DNA of 64,000 nucleotides from Solanum dulcamara (taxonomy: Eukaryota > Streptophyta > Magnoliopsida > Solanales > Solanaceae), in assembly GCF_947179165.1 (NCBI RefSeq), contig NC_077244.1, positions 18,295,949-18,359,948 on the forward strand, read 5' to 3'. A model generated the notes under the pieces. It saw only the letters and a list, made by a program, of their open reading frames with translations, did not search any database and had not been told where the DNA came from. Both the position numbers and the translations under genes were made by a program. The stretch's first letter is position 1. Each line of letters begins with the position of its first letter. Positions 34,264 through 46,515 of this stretch are shown one piece after another.

Positions 34264-34644
34264 ATATCTCCTTCTTAGGAACATTCATCCTTGAATTGGA
34301 CTCAATAAAGCATGACTGGAATAAGAAAGAATATAGCAGCCCAACATGAGTGCAAAACATCTTGAAAAAACATAAGTCCTGAAATCTTCAATCTCAAGCT
34401 AAAACGTGACTTTAAAACTCATTTTATGAACATGAATGCATATGAAAATATTAGAATGACTGAAACACATGATTTGGGCTAAATGGATCATGAAGGAACT
34501 AAATACCGTAACTAGGATCAGAAGGAAAGAGATGAGGATATTGTGACATCACACCGGTTTCGGCTTCCCATGTAGTAGCCTAAACCTCTTGGTTCCTCAC
34601 AAAACCTTGACATAAGTTATTTCCTTATTTCTCAACTTCCTAAC
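34264..34644 (-). other. 3' interior of the minus-strand element between pol and 3' LTR
   Basis: AT-rich, no coding blocks. Its LTR-proximal part (ATCTCCTTCTTAGGAACATT) matches 40151-40175 next to the sister LTR, marking it as element interior. The polypurine tract expected beside the LTR is represented only by AAGGAGATATTG (minus strand). Confidence 0.55.
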
Positions 34645-35960
34645 TTAGGGATCTAGGATCTCAACCGGAACATCCTCATAAGAGAGATTCTCTTTCACCT
34701 CAATGTTGTCTAATGGCACAATAGAGCTAGGATAACCAATAAAATTTCTCCACAAAGACAAATGAAACACCGGATGCACCGATGTCAAATACGAAGGCAA
34801 ATTCAACTCATATGCCACCTTGCCAATCCGCCTCAAAATCTGATATGGGCCAACATAGCGTGAACTTAGTTTTCCATTCTTACAAAAATGCATCACACCC
34901 TTTATTGGAGAAATTTTCAAGTAAACCCAATCATTAGCCTCAAATTCAAGTTTCCATCTCCTCACATCCGAATAACACTTTTGTCTACTTTGGGTTGTCT
35001 TTAATCTTTGTCTAATCAAGTTCACCTTTACCAACCTCCTACAAAATAATAGGCGACCTATACATTCTACCATATAAGGCCTCAAATGGACTCAACTAAA
35101 TGCTAGAAGGATAATTATTACTATAATAAAACTATATCAATGGAAAATGATCATCCAAATTACCTTTGAAATCCATCACAAGCTCTCAACATGTCCTCTA
35201 GGGTCCAAATAGGATGTTTAGCCTGTCCATTTGTCTGTGGGGAAAAGTTATGCTAAGCTTTTCTTGTGTACCAAGACCCTTTTGAAACGATCTCCAAAAT
35301 TGAGATGTAAACTGAGTAACTTGGTCTAAAATGATAGACAATGGAAAACCATGAAGCTTAACCAACTCTCAGATATATATCCTAGCATAATCCTCAGTTG
35401 AGTATGAGGTCTTAATAAGAAGAAAATGAGATGACTTAATCATTCGGTCAACAACCACCCAAATCAAATCGTGTTGTCAACGAGTGTGAAGTAAGCCTAT
35501 AAAAAATTCCAAAATTCCATATTCAAGGCTTCCCACTTCTATGTAGGAATATTAATATCTTGAGCTAAACTTCTGAGGTTTTGATGTTCAACCTTCACTT
35601 CGTTATAATTTCGACACGTAGCCAAAATCTTCACAATGTCCCTTTCATTCCATTCCACTAATAGTTTTCCCTCAAATCAAGCTACATCTTTGTGGAACCT
35701 GGATAAATTAAATACCTCGAACTATGAACCTCAGAAAATATCATTTCCATCAATCCATCAAAATTGAGGACACATAATCAACCTTTATATCTCAAAACAC
35801 CATCTCCCCTTTGGGAGAAAGCCTCAATGGATTTATCGATAACCTCGTTCTTCAACTCAACCAAAGTAGGATCACCATCTTTCTTGGCCTTAACATCCGC
35901 CACAAGAGATGATTCAGAACTATTTTTCATAATAACACCACCATCCTTGGAGCCAACCAT
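34645..35960 (-). pseudogene. Integrase with chromodomain remnant, minus strand
   Basis: Read from 35960 down: SKDGGVIMKNSSESSLVADVK linker, then a decayed zinc module and core with many stops. The block around the third catalytic residue reads [18 protein letters not shown]: the Glu of the usual QAERTIQ is Lys (codon at 35217-35219). The C-terminal part at 34645-35085 is open for 146 codons with LIRQRLKTTQSRQKCYSDVR, WVYLKISPIKGVMHF, SSRYVGPYQILRRIGKVAYE and the chromodomain start NLSYEDVPVEILDP. The chromodomain is cut short by a stop in that position. Confidence 0.8.
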
Positions 35961-36150
35961 GGTCTGTGGTCCCTTTTATGCAAGTCTGAGTCTCTGAATA
36001 TCTACCATGGTTGCTCACCACGGTCTGTGATTCTTACCACGGCCCATAATGGCTTCCATGGTCAACTCCTGGTGCTAGTTTCTACAACTTTCTGAGATTT
36101 TTCTCATTTGTTCCTTGGTTTAGGACCTTCCACATTTCTGGAGTCTTACA
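35960..36150 (-). repeat. LTR 5' fragment embedded between gag and integrase
   Basis: On the minus strand it begins TGTAAGACTCCAGAAATG, an LTR start of the family at 30794, and runs about 190 bp through the CATGG/CCGTGGT-rich part. It replaces protease, RT and RNase H: gag ends just beyond 36150 and integrase linker starts at 35960. Confidence 0.75.
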
Positions 36151-36159
36151 ACAATGAAC

Positions 36160-37250
36160 CTCATAGCAAGATAAGGAGTAACATATTATAGAGTAGCACC
36201 GGATCTAATAATGCATAAATATCAAAGTCGAAGACTTATAACATAGCAGTCACAACATCCGGGGAATCGTCTAACTCCTGACAAGTCTGAAGGGCATAAA
36301 ATTTGTCTTTGCACTAACCACCACCCGAAGTAGTAGCACACTGATCCGGATGAACGGTATCCTGAGTTTGAGTCTTGGGTCTAGCACCACCCCTACACTC
36401 TCTCTAATGATTACCCAAATTTCCACACCTATAGCACATATCTGATCCTACTAGGCATTTTCCCTTATAATTTCTCCCACACTTCTTGCACGTAAGGGTT
36501 ACTTGACCACTCGGAGCTCCTTCTTGTGACTTAGGATTAGGCACTTTATCCTTATCAAATTTTTTAGCCAAAGCGTTAGATGAATTTCTTTCAGAATACC
36601 TTTGATGAAACTGATGATGGACACCATTAACGGACTTACCATGAGAAAATTTACCACCATCGGTTTGAGCCCTCTTAGACACCCTCTTAGATATCTCCTT
36701 CAATGTTTCCTTCTCAATTTGTTCGGCATGTGTCATAGTCCTCGAAATGTGTATCTTCTTTATAAGAATAGAGTTTCTACATTCTTTGACCATCAAATTG
36801 GACATACTTGAGATAAATTTGCTCATACGAGCCCTTGGATCCACAACCATGACAGGAGCATATTTGGATAGTTTAGTGAACTTAAGGGCATACTCCCTCA
36901 CACTCACGTTACCTTAGCGCAAATTGATGAAATCGTGAACTTTTGCAACCGTACGCACATTTGGGTTCACGGGAGTTACCATTTCACAGTTCACTTGAGT
37001 CGTCATGGCCTGAGAAAGAACTTGGAAAGTGGCTCAGAACTCCGCATTGGACCCTTGTTCATTCAAAGGGTCATTTGGATCTTGTTGATCCTCCTTAACA
37101 TTCCTTCGAATGGGGTATCAAAAATTCTTAGAGTTCAAATCTATATCACGATGAGATTATGAATGAAATGATTTTTTTCCTAAGATACCCCATAGCCTCC
37201 TACTCACAGATGTGGCATGCTTCACACTGATGAATAATACTCTACTCGGT
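36160..37250 (-). pseudogene. Gag remnant of the minus-strand Tekay-like element
   Basis: The best part is open from 36907 to 36404 (167 codons): MSVREYALKFTKLSKYAPVM, KFISSMSNLMVKECRNSIL and ISRTMTHAEQIEKETLKE form the capsid C-terminal helices, then a basic Q/S/N-rich linker, then CKKCGRNYKGKC and DMCYRCGNLGNH, the CCHC knuckle region. A stop follows the His, before the last Cys. The N-terminal capsid half lies at 36908-37250 with stops and frame changes. It sits directly inside the 5' LTR and primer site, as expected. Confidence 0.8.
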
Positions 37251-37278
37251 GTGGTATGTTAGACTCCCTAGGACACTT

Positions 37279-37303
37279 GAACCTTGTGATCCGATAACAA
37301 GTT
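37279..37303 (-). other. Decayed primer binding site, minus strand
   Basis: Minus-strand AACTTGTTATCGGATCACAA directly after the LTR end, differing at two or three positions from the intact AACTTGGTATCAGAGCACAA at 18156. Confidence 0.75.
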
Positions 37304-37898
37304 TGTCACAACCCAGGCTAGACCTTAGGTGTGACATAGTGATTAGAATCTCAGAGGAACCCAACTCAGCCTATTAGCATATCATTCATGATCATAGATG
37401 AGGTAAATTAGAAAGTAAGCTAAATCATAGACACGAAAGCATACTCTCAAAAATAGAACATAAGTCTCAAAATTTAGAATGAAAGACAATATAGACTTTA
37501 CACATTCAACATGCCTCTACTACTCGATGGGGGCATAAGACAAGTTACTAGGTCATTTATGACAACGTAAGAGAATGAAATAGTCAAACTACGCAAATGG
37601 AAATTAAGTTTCATGTCCTCGAAACATGAGGACTCACCACCAATACAAATATTCATGGAAGAAATTAAGCACCTTGAAAAAAATCATCCATATTCATTAA
37701 TGAAAACATAAGGAATGACCAAACTACCCCTACATAAAATTGAATTCGGGCACCTCGACAAGCCTACACCACGGTATGTGAACCTCACCACGGCTTATGG
37801 CGATGAGTGTGGTGATGGACTTAAACTTTGGAAATTTTGGGGATTTGTAGGAATTCCTCCATGATGACCACCACGGTACGGCCCGTGGTAGGGGTGCA
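37304..37898 (-). repeat. 5' LTR of the minus-strand element, internally deleted and truncated
   Basis: Starts TGTCACAACCCAGGCTAGAC and follows the 30044 LTR to about 37653 (CCAATACAAATAT), where a deletion of more than 1 kb joins it to TCATCCATATTCATTAATG (counterpart at 33465). It ends with the GGTACGGCCCGTGGT block and is cut by the next LTR at 37899. Confidence 0.7.
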
Positions 37899-40300
37899 TG
37901 TCACGACCCAAGCCTAGGGACTAGATGTGTCACGGCGAATGAGACACTTGGAGATAACTCCCTCAAGCCTCTTAGTATTCATTTAGCTTTTCATAGGTAA
38001 TGACATTCAATAACAAGTGGAAATAAAATGGATAATGGGACTAAGGGAAATAACATAGAATAGGTGTCAAAATAAAATTCAAACATCATACATTTATGTC
38101 CAAGCATACCTCTACTAAAATACTTGGAGGGGGATAAGACATGTCCCTAGCTAACCCTCAACATAAGTGTCAAAAGTAGAAAAAAAGAATCCAAAAGTCT
38201 TTATATAACATAATCAAGAAAACAGAAAGGGTATTGTTCCTGAAATATGGAAACTCACAAAGGTAATAGCCTTCAACGATCAAACTAACCACGAGGAGTG
38301 AATATGGAGCAACGTCGATCCCTACATGGTGATATCATATAGGCAAAAGAGTATGCGTTAGTACTTTGAATGTACTAAGTATGTAGGCATGCATGAACAT
38401 TAATGTAGTATGAAACATAGTGTAACGCATGCATAATCAATCATGTAAATAACATTTAAAACATTCATTTTGTGGGAAGATGAATACAACCGATATTTAA
38501 GACCATGCGAGCTATTAGATGAAATCCAACATAACCCCCTACGTTGGCACGAGGAGACTCTTTGCCGAGTAGAACTCTGTCAACGTCATTCATTTCTTTA
38601 ATATTTATGGCTATTTGTGGATCCACTAGCCCAAGACTTCAAAGGCTCCTATATTGGAACATAGTTAATGAGACAAGGGGTTGCTACTAGGATTCCCTTA
38701 TAGAATCCCACCTCAATTCCCATTCGGTTCTAAGTCAATCCCAGAATAGTTCATATAGCATAAGAACATAATCATTTGCATAGATTTAGATCATCAAAGT
38801 GTCATTCAGTAGAATAGCTCATTAAAACCTTTCATTTGATTCACATAAGTGAGAATTGTCCTTCACAAGTGGAATACATCATTTCATAATCATTTTATCA
38901 TTCTTCCATTTCATAAGATTTCCTATGATCATAAACATTTGATTTCATAAACTTTCATTTGGAGTTGAGGCTTTCAATTTAACTTTATTGTAAAATAGTG
39001 GAACTAGGTAGGTTATATTCAATCAACCTTCGAATCAATCAAATATGTGATAGCATGCATGAGAGTAATGTAATGCATCAATTAAAACATCCTTAAAGCA
39101 ACCCACAATATACTTTAAAAGTCCTTTTTATACCTTCATATAAGAAACTTTGATAAATCAACCTTTTAATGAAATTAAGAGTCAATATAAGCCCATATAG
39201 ATAAATAAACTTCAAATAGACAATAATCTATGCATTTGGAATCATGATACAAAAACCCATAAGATTTCACCATTGAAAATTTAAATTCCTAATTTCAAAA
39301 ATTACTTGGGCTCCATGGGTAGAAGAACTCATGAATGAGACTCACATACCTTAGGGAAATTAATCCTTAATTCAAGATTGAAAGTGTAGACTTGAATCTC
39401 TTGAAATGAAACCATAGCTTTCTTGGTGATGACGAAGACCTAGAGAGGTTAGGGTTTATAATCTTAGAACCTTCAGTGAGAATATATGAATTTGGGAGGG
39501 CCTAGGATAATTTAGATAGGGTGAATTCGGTCACCAAAATGACCTCACTTTATTGTTAAAACACAGGAAAGGACTAAAATACCTCTACTAAAATTGGTCG
39601 GACTCAGCTTCACAGAGGACCCATCATGGTCCGTGTTTCTCACCACGTCTCGTGGGGGTTTACCATGGTAAATGACTTAGAGGAAAGATTTTGGGGTTTG
39701 TAGGAAAAGTCTCAGGACTTCCTCTAAGGAGACCTTCATGTTCTGTGAAGGGCATCACGACTTGTGAACCATGGTCATGGTGCAGGACCTGTAGGAGGAC
39801 TTGTAGGGTGACTAGAATGGAACACACCATGGTCTATGAAGATCTCCATGGCCTGTGGTGGTCACTTGTGGTCCTTGACTTGGAAAGTTTTTTGAGGCCT
39901 TAGGGGAGGAGTCATCACGGAGGGAACTACGGTCTATGGTGCTCAACACGGTCTGTGGTCCCTCATCGTGGTCCCTTCCCTATAGGGTTAGGTTTTAAAA
40001 CCTCCACCATGGTGGACACCACAAGGCGTGGTGCGAACCACGGCTCGTGATGGCCTTTTGTGCTCATCACCTCGTGCCAGTTTTCTAAATTTCTCCAAAA
40101 CTTCATCCTTTAATCCTCATTTTAGGGCTTTCTAACTTCTGGGGCCTTAAAATATCTCTTCCTTGGAAACATTCATTCTCGAATGAGATTTATTAGCATA
40201 GAAAAAGACACTGCACGAGGACTAGCAACCCAACATAAATACAATTACACTTAAAATTCATAGAACATGAGATGGGGAACACAATCCTAGCTAAATTCTC
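37899..40300 (-). mobile_element. LTR and 3' end of a sister Tekay-like element
   Basis: LTR from TGTCACGACCC (37899) to GGGGCCTTAAAA (about 40150, worn GGTCTTACA). About 150 bp of element interior follow (ATCTCTTCCTTGGAAACATT), matching 34264 onward. It is therefore a 3' LTR with a stub of its element, not a solo LTR. The interior ends without a clear junction near 40300. Open frame 39691-39903 is antisense or random within the LTR. Confidence 0.7.
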
Positions 40301-40545
40301 ACATTGTTCGGAACCTAATTACTTGTTACTTTGTTCTTGCATCCGTTAATGTTACAAAATCAATCAACAAAACCCCAATTTTACCTTATGCACTTTTGTT
40401 TTCAGGAAGTAGAAACTACAACTAAAAATGTGCTTGCTAATAGACTTATTTCAACTTATTCTCTGTGGGATCGACCCCGACTCTTAGTTGGGTAAATATA
40501 TTTCTAAAGATCATCTATATTTCATTCGAGAGGTATACTTGAGAA
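40300..40545 (+). repeat. Fragment of an Athila/Tat-type LTR end
   Basis: TCTCTGTGGGATCGACCCCG followed by ACTCTTAGTTGGGTAAATAT is the conserved block near the 3' end of Athila/Tat LTRs. The reverse complement of a relative appears at 49590-49615. The ends are not defined. Confidence 0.55.
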
Positions 40546-40985
40546 TTACCAGTGAGCTACTAGCATCCAGAGAGCTGTTGTTTTTCTTCCTTTATACTGA
40601 CTTGTATTTTGTATTTTGTATTTTTTAGTCGGTTTTGTTGTATATAGTCTCTTTTGTACTTATATGCTTTTGTATCGGGGACACCAGGTTTAGGATTAAA
40701 TTCTCCTATATAAGTTATGTCTTCTTAGTCACTTTTGGGCCCATTTTGTATATTTTTTATTGTACTGTATAAGTTGTCTTCTCAGTCACTTTTGGGCCCA
40801 TTTGGCATATCTTGTATCGTACTTACATATCTATGCTATGGGCCTATTTTGTATATCTCTATTTTTGCTTTCGCTTTTCTATTTCTAGTAATATTATTGT
40901 ATTCCACTTTGAGTTTAGGCTTGCCTATTAGAGGAGGGGAGATTTATAGTAGGCACCATCATGGCCCAATTTTAGGTCATGATAT
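40546..40985 (+). repeat. 3' end fragment of the 44009-type Gypsy LTR
   Basis: Matches 49150-49527 in order (ACTGACTT, TTTGTACTTA, GGCTTGCCTA, TAGGCNNCATCATGGCCCNA) and ends in AGGTCATGATA, a worn GGTCGTGACA. A 55-bp internal duplication repeats CAGTCACTTTTGGGCCCATTT (40730 and 40785). Confidence 0.7.
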
Positions 40986-41509
40986 TAAGGTTTCCAAAGA
41001 TGCGAAATGACTGAATTAGGCAAAATTATAGCCCGTTTATCGCACCTGTGGAACATTCATTGCAGTTGCGATATCATTGTGGTGGAACTTCACTCACAGA
41101 AGTAATATTGGTACTATTTCATGATCTTTCCAGGAGCGGCTCCTCCTTCACTACTACGTGATCATAATTGCGCCAATTTGTCACAGGAGAAACTCCAATG
41201 GAATAGTGCACTTGTCACACGACTCTTATTCGTTCCACTGTTACAGGCTCTTTCAAATGTATGAAAATCTTGTCAGAAATCTCATCTTCGCAACTCTTTC
41301 TTTAGCTCCATTTGAACATTTTTTTCATTCAAAATATCTTTTGCAGCTCTCCACCTTAAATACTCACAAATCATAACATATATAGTCTCTACTTTATGTA
41401 TAGAAGACACAAAGGTATAAAAAAAGAGACATAAATAAGTAGTAAATTCACCACTTATCAAGTCACTCCATGACTCATGGTTTGATACCATGACTCGTGG
41501 TTCATATGT
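40986..41509. other. Unassigned spacer
   Basis: A CACCTGTGGAAC/GTTGCGATATC text near 41045-41075 resembles LTR-internal sequence. Otherwise nothing is recognisable. Confidence 0.3.
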
Positions 41510-41830
41510 TAGGACTGAAAATTTCAAACTGGAGTGTATTTAGTAAAATGATCATAAGTTTTCACTCCAGACTTAAATTACATACGATCGGTGGCATTAG
41601 AAAGAAGACTCAAAAATTGTTAATTTGGTATATAATGAAACACATAAATATTCATATTCTAAGAAATATGCTTGTTTGAAGTTGACCCAAGTAAAAACTT
41701 ATACCAAAACTCAATTCTTAAAGAAGCTTTCAACTCAAATTTTTGCTAGAGGATTCTTCTAACTTTAATTCATCTCCAAATCTCTTCCTACACTAAAGAT
41801 GTGACCTTAATAAATATGTACAAATAGAAA
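41510..41830 (-). repeat. Fragment of the 50090-type minus-strand LTR
   Basis: Shares ordered blocks with 53070-53340: GGTGG(CA/GT)T..AAAGA(A/G)GACTCAAA, TTTAAAATTGACCCA-like text, AACTCAATT..AAG(A/G)AAGCTTT, TTTTTGCTA/TTTGTGCTA and a final TGACCTTA. Same orientation as that LTR, diverged. Confidence 0.6.
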
Positions 41831-44008
41831 TCATCAGGTTTAGGCCTATGTGCATATGAAGAATGATTCAAATTTTAGCTTAGAATTTTGGGGTGCTGCA
41901 ATTATAAATTTATTTTTATTGATGTTGTGTCCTTATAGGGGCAAGGGCTAGTGGAAAATCATGATATAATGATGGAAAAATAAAATTATGGAGTAATGAT
42001 GAGAAGCCATTGGGTAATGATAGATAAGAGTATATGATGAATCAATGGTACATAAATTAGGTTTTAAGTATATTTATTTTTTCTTTTTCGTGGTTAAAAT
42101 AATAGACTTTTTAACTTGGTTGTGTTGAAAATTATCACATGGTACTATATTATGGTACCACTTTTGATATATTTATATATTTAATTAAATATGAGATGTA
42201 TTATAGAAATACTATTATACTTATGTTATTTGATGAAATTGAGACTTTGCCTAGGTTTGACATTTAGGAAATAGGAGGTTTAACCTATAAATTGAAATCA
42301 AGATTGAAACTTATTTATAAATTTGGACTCCATGATTAATAGGTAAATTAATTATTATATTTTTATATAAAATTTTAATTTTTTTTGTGGGCTCAAGTTT
42401 AACTTTTTGAGGGTCTGAGCTACAACTATAATAATATGGATGTCTATAGAGCCATTTACTTATGAATAGTGCATATTTGATAGATTGGGAATGTTTTAAA
42501 ATTTTATAGAATAAAAGGGGCAAAATCTTGAGGATTCGTGACACATTGTTCGACTTTTTAGGTATGTTAAGATCTCAAAAATTTTGTTGAGGGATGTTTT
42601 ACTAATTAAGATTTAAAATGGAATAAAAAATGGGTAAGAGAAAAATATAGGGTTGTCGTACTTATGTTGTGATGAGCATTGGTAAAAGTACGAGTGTTAT
42701 AAAAGAAAAAATTTAATCCAAGTATACCAAAGTATATGGGCACTAGTTGATGAGTTGTTGACTTGGTTATTATTTGTGTATTCATGTTTCTTTATTGTAC
42801 CATACTTTTATGATAGCCGGGCTTAATATATGTTATGTCCGATATTTGAATAAAATATGATATATCATTATCCCCTATTTTATTAAATATTATGTCATGT
42901 AAATGCATTGGCATGAGATCGAGAAGGAGTAAGGATCGAGCACGTGGAAATTATTCGTACTGCAAATGATTTGATTTTTTGAAGTATAATAAGATCGTCT
43001 ACATAGACACTTGGAGACCGTCTGTGTTGATCTGTGGATTTCACAAGTCTCCTATGAGACACAAACTCCCAAATATTATTGAGGAGTATTGTGTATATAC
43101 GATCGAGATAATATCTTATGTTTGAAGCATATCATCTCATTGCATTGCATCACATTACTTCCTCCATTCTTACTTGATTATATGCCTAATTTATGTTTGA
43201 ATATCATGTGGCATTTTACTATTCAGGCAAAAACTTGATTGTTAAGTATAGTATAGACTCGTAAAATTAGAGGATGATTTCTTACATACTCATGTTACTA
43301 CTCATATATTGTCAGTCTATAAAATACATAGGGTACACATATTGTTGCATTCTTTTGTGGTGTAGATTTGATTCTGAGTATGAGTGTATCTTGTGGAGCT
43401 TTCACAGTCTAATTTTGAATTATTTTGGAGTTGTGGTGAGTTTCTTGGTTGTTTTTCGACTCATACCTTCCTCTATATTATATATTTCATATATATAAGT
43501 TCATAGTAAATTCATTATTAATTTTTATTTAGATAATAATAAAACATTATTGTAATAAAATAAGAAATATCTTAAATTTATACTGAAAAAATAAATAAAA
43601 ATATAAAAATTCTTATTCCTTGGTCATGGATATTTTAGTAACGACGAAATAAGTCGTTACATAAAGGCAGGAGAAAATCTTAATTAAGTAAGGATACATG
43701 AGAGTTCGTTCATTATGTTGCTTAAAGGACCATCGGGGTTGGGCATTAGATCCCTAGAGGGAACGGAAGTATCACTGGTCGTCCAAAGCATATGTTTTGG
43801 ATACTCACTCACTGCTAGGATTGACGGGGCAACTAATCTTATTCTTGGGGAGGAGAAAGAGCCTGGTCGAACAACAACAAAAGCAACCACACTACTGATG
43901 GTAGCTGACCGCGAGGCACTCTGAAGATTCGAAAGGCCCCTGAAGCATATCCCGGATCTAGGTATATCACATCAATGGATTCTGGGGCCAAAGTCACAAT
44001 ATAATGCT
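41831..44008. other. Unassigned AT-rich region
   Basis: 2.2 kb without LTR ends, inverted termini or coding blocks that I can name. At 43640-43665 GTAACGAC and GTCGTTAC form a small inverted repeat. 43700-43990 is less AT-rich and open on both strands (43715-43924 +, 43684-43890 -), but neither translation is recognisable and codon use is not informative. It may be a fragment of a captured gene or an old element. Confidence 0.35.
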
Positions 44009-44649
44009 TGTAATGACCTCCAAGGTCATTTTTGTCCTTTTGCATATTTTTACTATTTTACCCCTTTTGATAGCTTTTTTATAGATCATATATGGTGTTA
44101 AGATGGGTGGAATGCTCCCTAAGGTGTTCAGTTGAGTTTTGAGGTAGTTTGGCCATTTTTTAGGCATAAAGATTGAAAGAGTTGATTTTAGTCAACATCT
44201 GGAGATTTGCACATCGTATGAGAATTTTTATGGTATAATTAGCTCCGGAAGGTCTATTTTGGTTTAGAAGAAAGGTTGGTTTGGGTTTTAGAGTCTTCAT
44301 TTTAAGTTTGTGTGATTTGTCGTTTTAACTTTAAAGTTTTGGCCAAGTTTGACTTTGGTCAACATTTGGATTAAACGCGCTCGAATGAAAATTTTGTCAG
44401 CATTAGGGGTGGGCGTTCGGTATTCGGTTCGGTATTTTCAAAATTTAGATTCGATAATTCGGTAATCGGTAATTCAAAGTATATACCAAATACCAAACTT
44501 TCAAACTTCGGTTCGGTAATTCGGTAATCGGTAAATAAAAATTCGGTTCGGTACGGTATTCGGTAATACCCAAATTTTTGCATCTTATGCAGAAACATCA
44601 CACAACAACAGCAGAGACTACCACCAAATTAATGCACTCAAAATGGTTT

Positions 44650-45330
44650 TGCAACTTGGAGGATGCAATTTACTTGGAGCCAACAACAAGCAACAACCAA
44701 CAGCAGTCAGCAGCAAAGTCAGATTAAGTTAACAACAACCAATCTGAAGTTGTTAGAGCACTACATGGCTATTCTCCAGCACCTCTTCAGCAGCAACATA
44801 TCTCCAACAAGTTGCACCTTCTTCAGCATCAACAATTCCAACAAACTGCAGCTCCCTACACACACTACAACACCAAGTAGCAACAATAAGCCAACCAGCA
44901 GCAACAATAAGCTGCAACACACTCAAGCAGCTCCCTACACACACTACAACCAGCAGCAACAACACCTGCAGGCTGCAGCAGCTCCCTACACTACAACCAG
45001 CAGCAACAACACCTGCAGCAACCAACAGGCAACAACAAACTACACACACTACAACCAGCAGCAACAACAAACTACAACACCTGCAGGCTGCAGGCTGCAC
45101 TGCAACAACAATAAGCCAACCAGCAGCAACAATAAGCCAACCAGCAGCAACAATAAGCTGCAACAATAAGCTGCAACACTACACACAACAGTCAACAGCA
45201 CCTGCAACAGCATACAACATGCAACAACAACAACAAAATGATTCAGCTGCAACACACAACAACAACAAACAACATAAGCTGCAACACTACCTGCAGCAGC
45301 AGCAGCAGCACACTACACACAACACCACCA
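44650..45330. repeat. CAGCAACAA / CTACACACACTAC low-complexity array in hAT core
   Basis: Degenerate CAGCAACAACAA and CTCCCTACACACACTACAAC words repeat many times. Open frames on both strands (44663-45169 + rich in Gln/Asn/Thr, 44753-45166 - rich in Leu/Val/Cys) follow from the repeat having few stop codons, not from a gene. Confidence 0.8.
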
Positions 45331-46410
45331 CCACCTGAAGGCTGAAGCAGCTCCAAAATGAGCAAATGAAACTGGAATTTTGACTAACAAGAAGTAACCA
45401 TTAAACAAACACAAGCTAATAAATATCATAATCCCAAATATCAGCAGATTAAGATGATGTGTAATTGTTGGGGTTTGGAAAGAGCATTAACCAGATTAGG
45501 CATAAAGAGTGACAGAAGCCAATGAGGCTGTTAAGTTTTCTCAATGACTGACTATAATACCAAAAGGATTAAAGGAGTAACATCTTAAATACTTCAAGAA
45601 AATTAACAGAGAAATGCAAGGTAGGAGAATGATGTTAGCTTAAACCTCTCTTGGAAACCTATAACTTAACATTAGTTGTCGACTTGTTTCATCTTCCATC
45701 TAAACATCGAAAGATATTAGAAAAAAAACAAATCAAGAAAGGACCCAAGTAAGTAGACAGAGAACTCAGAACAACAAGTCAGCAGGTAAAAAAAACATTA
45801 GAAGAAGAACAATGGGCAAACACCTACAAAACACGGTTAAAAATGAATGATTTTATGTTTTGTAAATGTGTACAAACATGGTTAACTAGGTAAGAGGAAT
45901 TGAACAGCATCCCCAATTTGAATTCTAGAAAACAAATTAATCGAAAAATGGAAGAAAAAAAAGGGAAACAAAAACTTGGAGAGTAGGTAAGTCAGAATAC
46001 ATTAGCATAAATATTGAAGCTCACAGAATCATTTGCTGACTCTTGCATATTGTAATTTCCTCCTCCTTACCATTGACAAGAAAGAAATAAATATGAACTT
46101 TATACTCTGAAAACACAAAGAAGTCGAACAATAAAAAGAAATTAACTTTGTGAAGAATGGACACAAAAATCTGATACCAACTTCTAATGTATGTTGCTAA
46201 GACAGACTAAACATGTTGACTCAGCTGTATGTCGAACCCTCCATACAGTTCTTGTCTACAGTTCCACTCACTTCAGATTTTCAGATTTTCAGGATAATAA
46301 GAGACATCAATCAACATGAATCTCTTACCTGGAACTTCTATTTCACTAATTCCATACAAATTTTTCCAAAAGATTTGATATTTGATGGAGAACATGAAGC
46401 TGATGGTGGC

Positions 46411-46515
46411 GTGAAGGGCTGAAGGCGGCGTGCGTGAAGGGCTGAAGGCGGCGTGCGTGAAGGGCTGAAGGCGGCGTGCGTGAAGGGCTGAAGGCGGCGT
46501 GCGTGAAGCTAAAGG
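46411..46515 (+). repeat. 23-bp minisatellite, four full copies, inside hAT core
   Basis: The unit GTGAAGGGCTGAAGGCGGCG plus TGC repeats without change at 46411, 46434, 46457 and 46480. A partial fifth starts at 46503 (GTGAAGCTAAAGGG). It is GC-rich in AT-rich surroundings. Identical units imply recent expansion or homogenisation. Confidence 0.95.

Larger units (their letters stand above)
30044..37898 (-). mobile_element. Minus-strand Tekay-like Gypsy element, rearranged
   Basis: Read from right to left: truncated 5' LTR (37304-37898), decayed tRNA-Met primer site, gag, a stray LTR fragment in place of protease-RT-RNase H, integrase with chromodomain, a short 3' interior and the 3' LTR (30044-34263). 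The LTR ends are TGTCAC/TGTTACGACCC on the plus strand and GGTCTTACA on the other side. The 3' LTR is enlarged by a solo LTR and an inverted duplication. Candidate target site on the left is GTAGT (30039-30043). The right copy cannot be checked because the right LTR is cut by another LTR at 37899. Confidence 0.75.

Noticed and set aside
43715..43924. Short host gene
   Set aside because: Both strands are open and neither translation is recognisable. No start context or splice structure supports a gene.
44663..45169. 168-codon Gln/Asn/Thr-rich open frame, and a 137-codon antisense frame
   Set aside because: CAG/CAA/ACA low-complexity DNA lacks stops in several frames. There is no domain, no conserved start and no partner in hAT copy 2.
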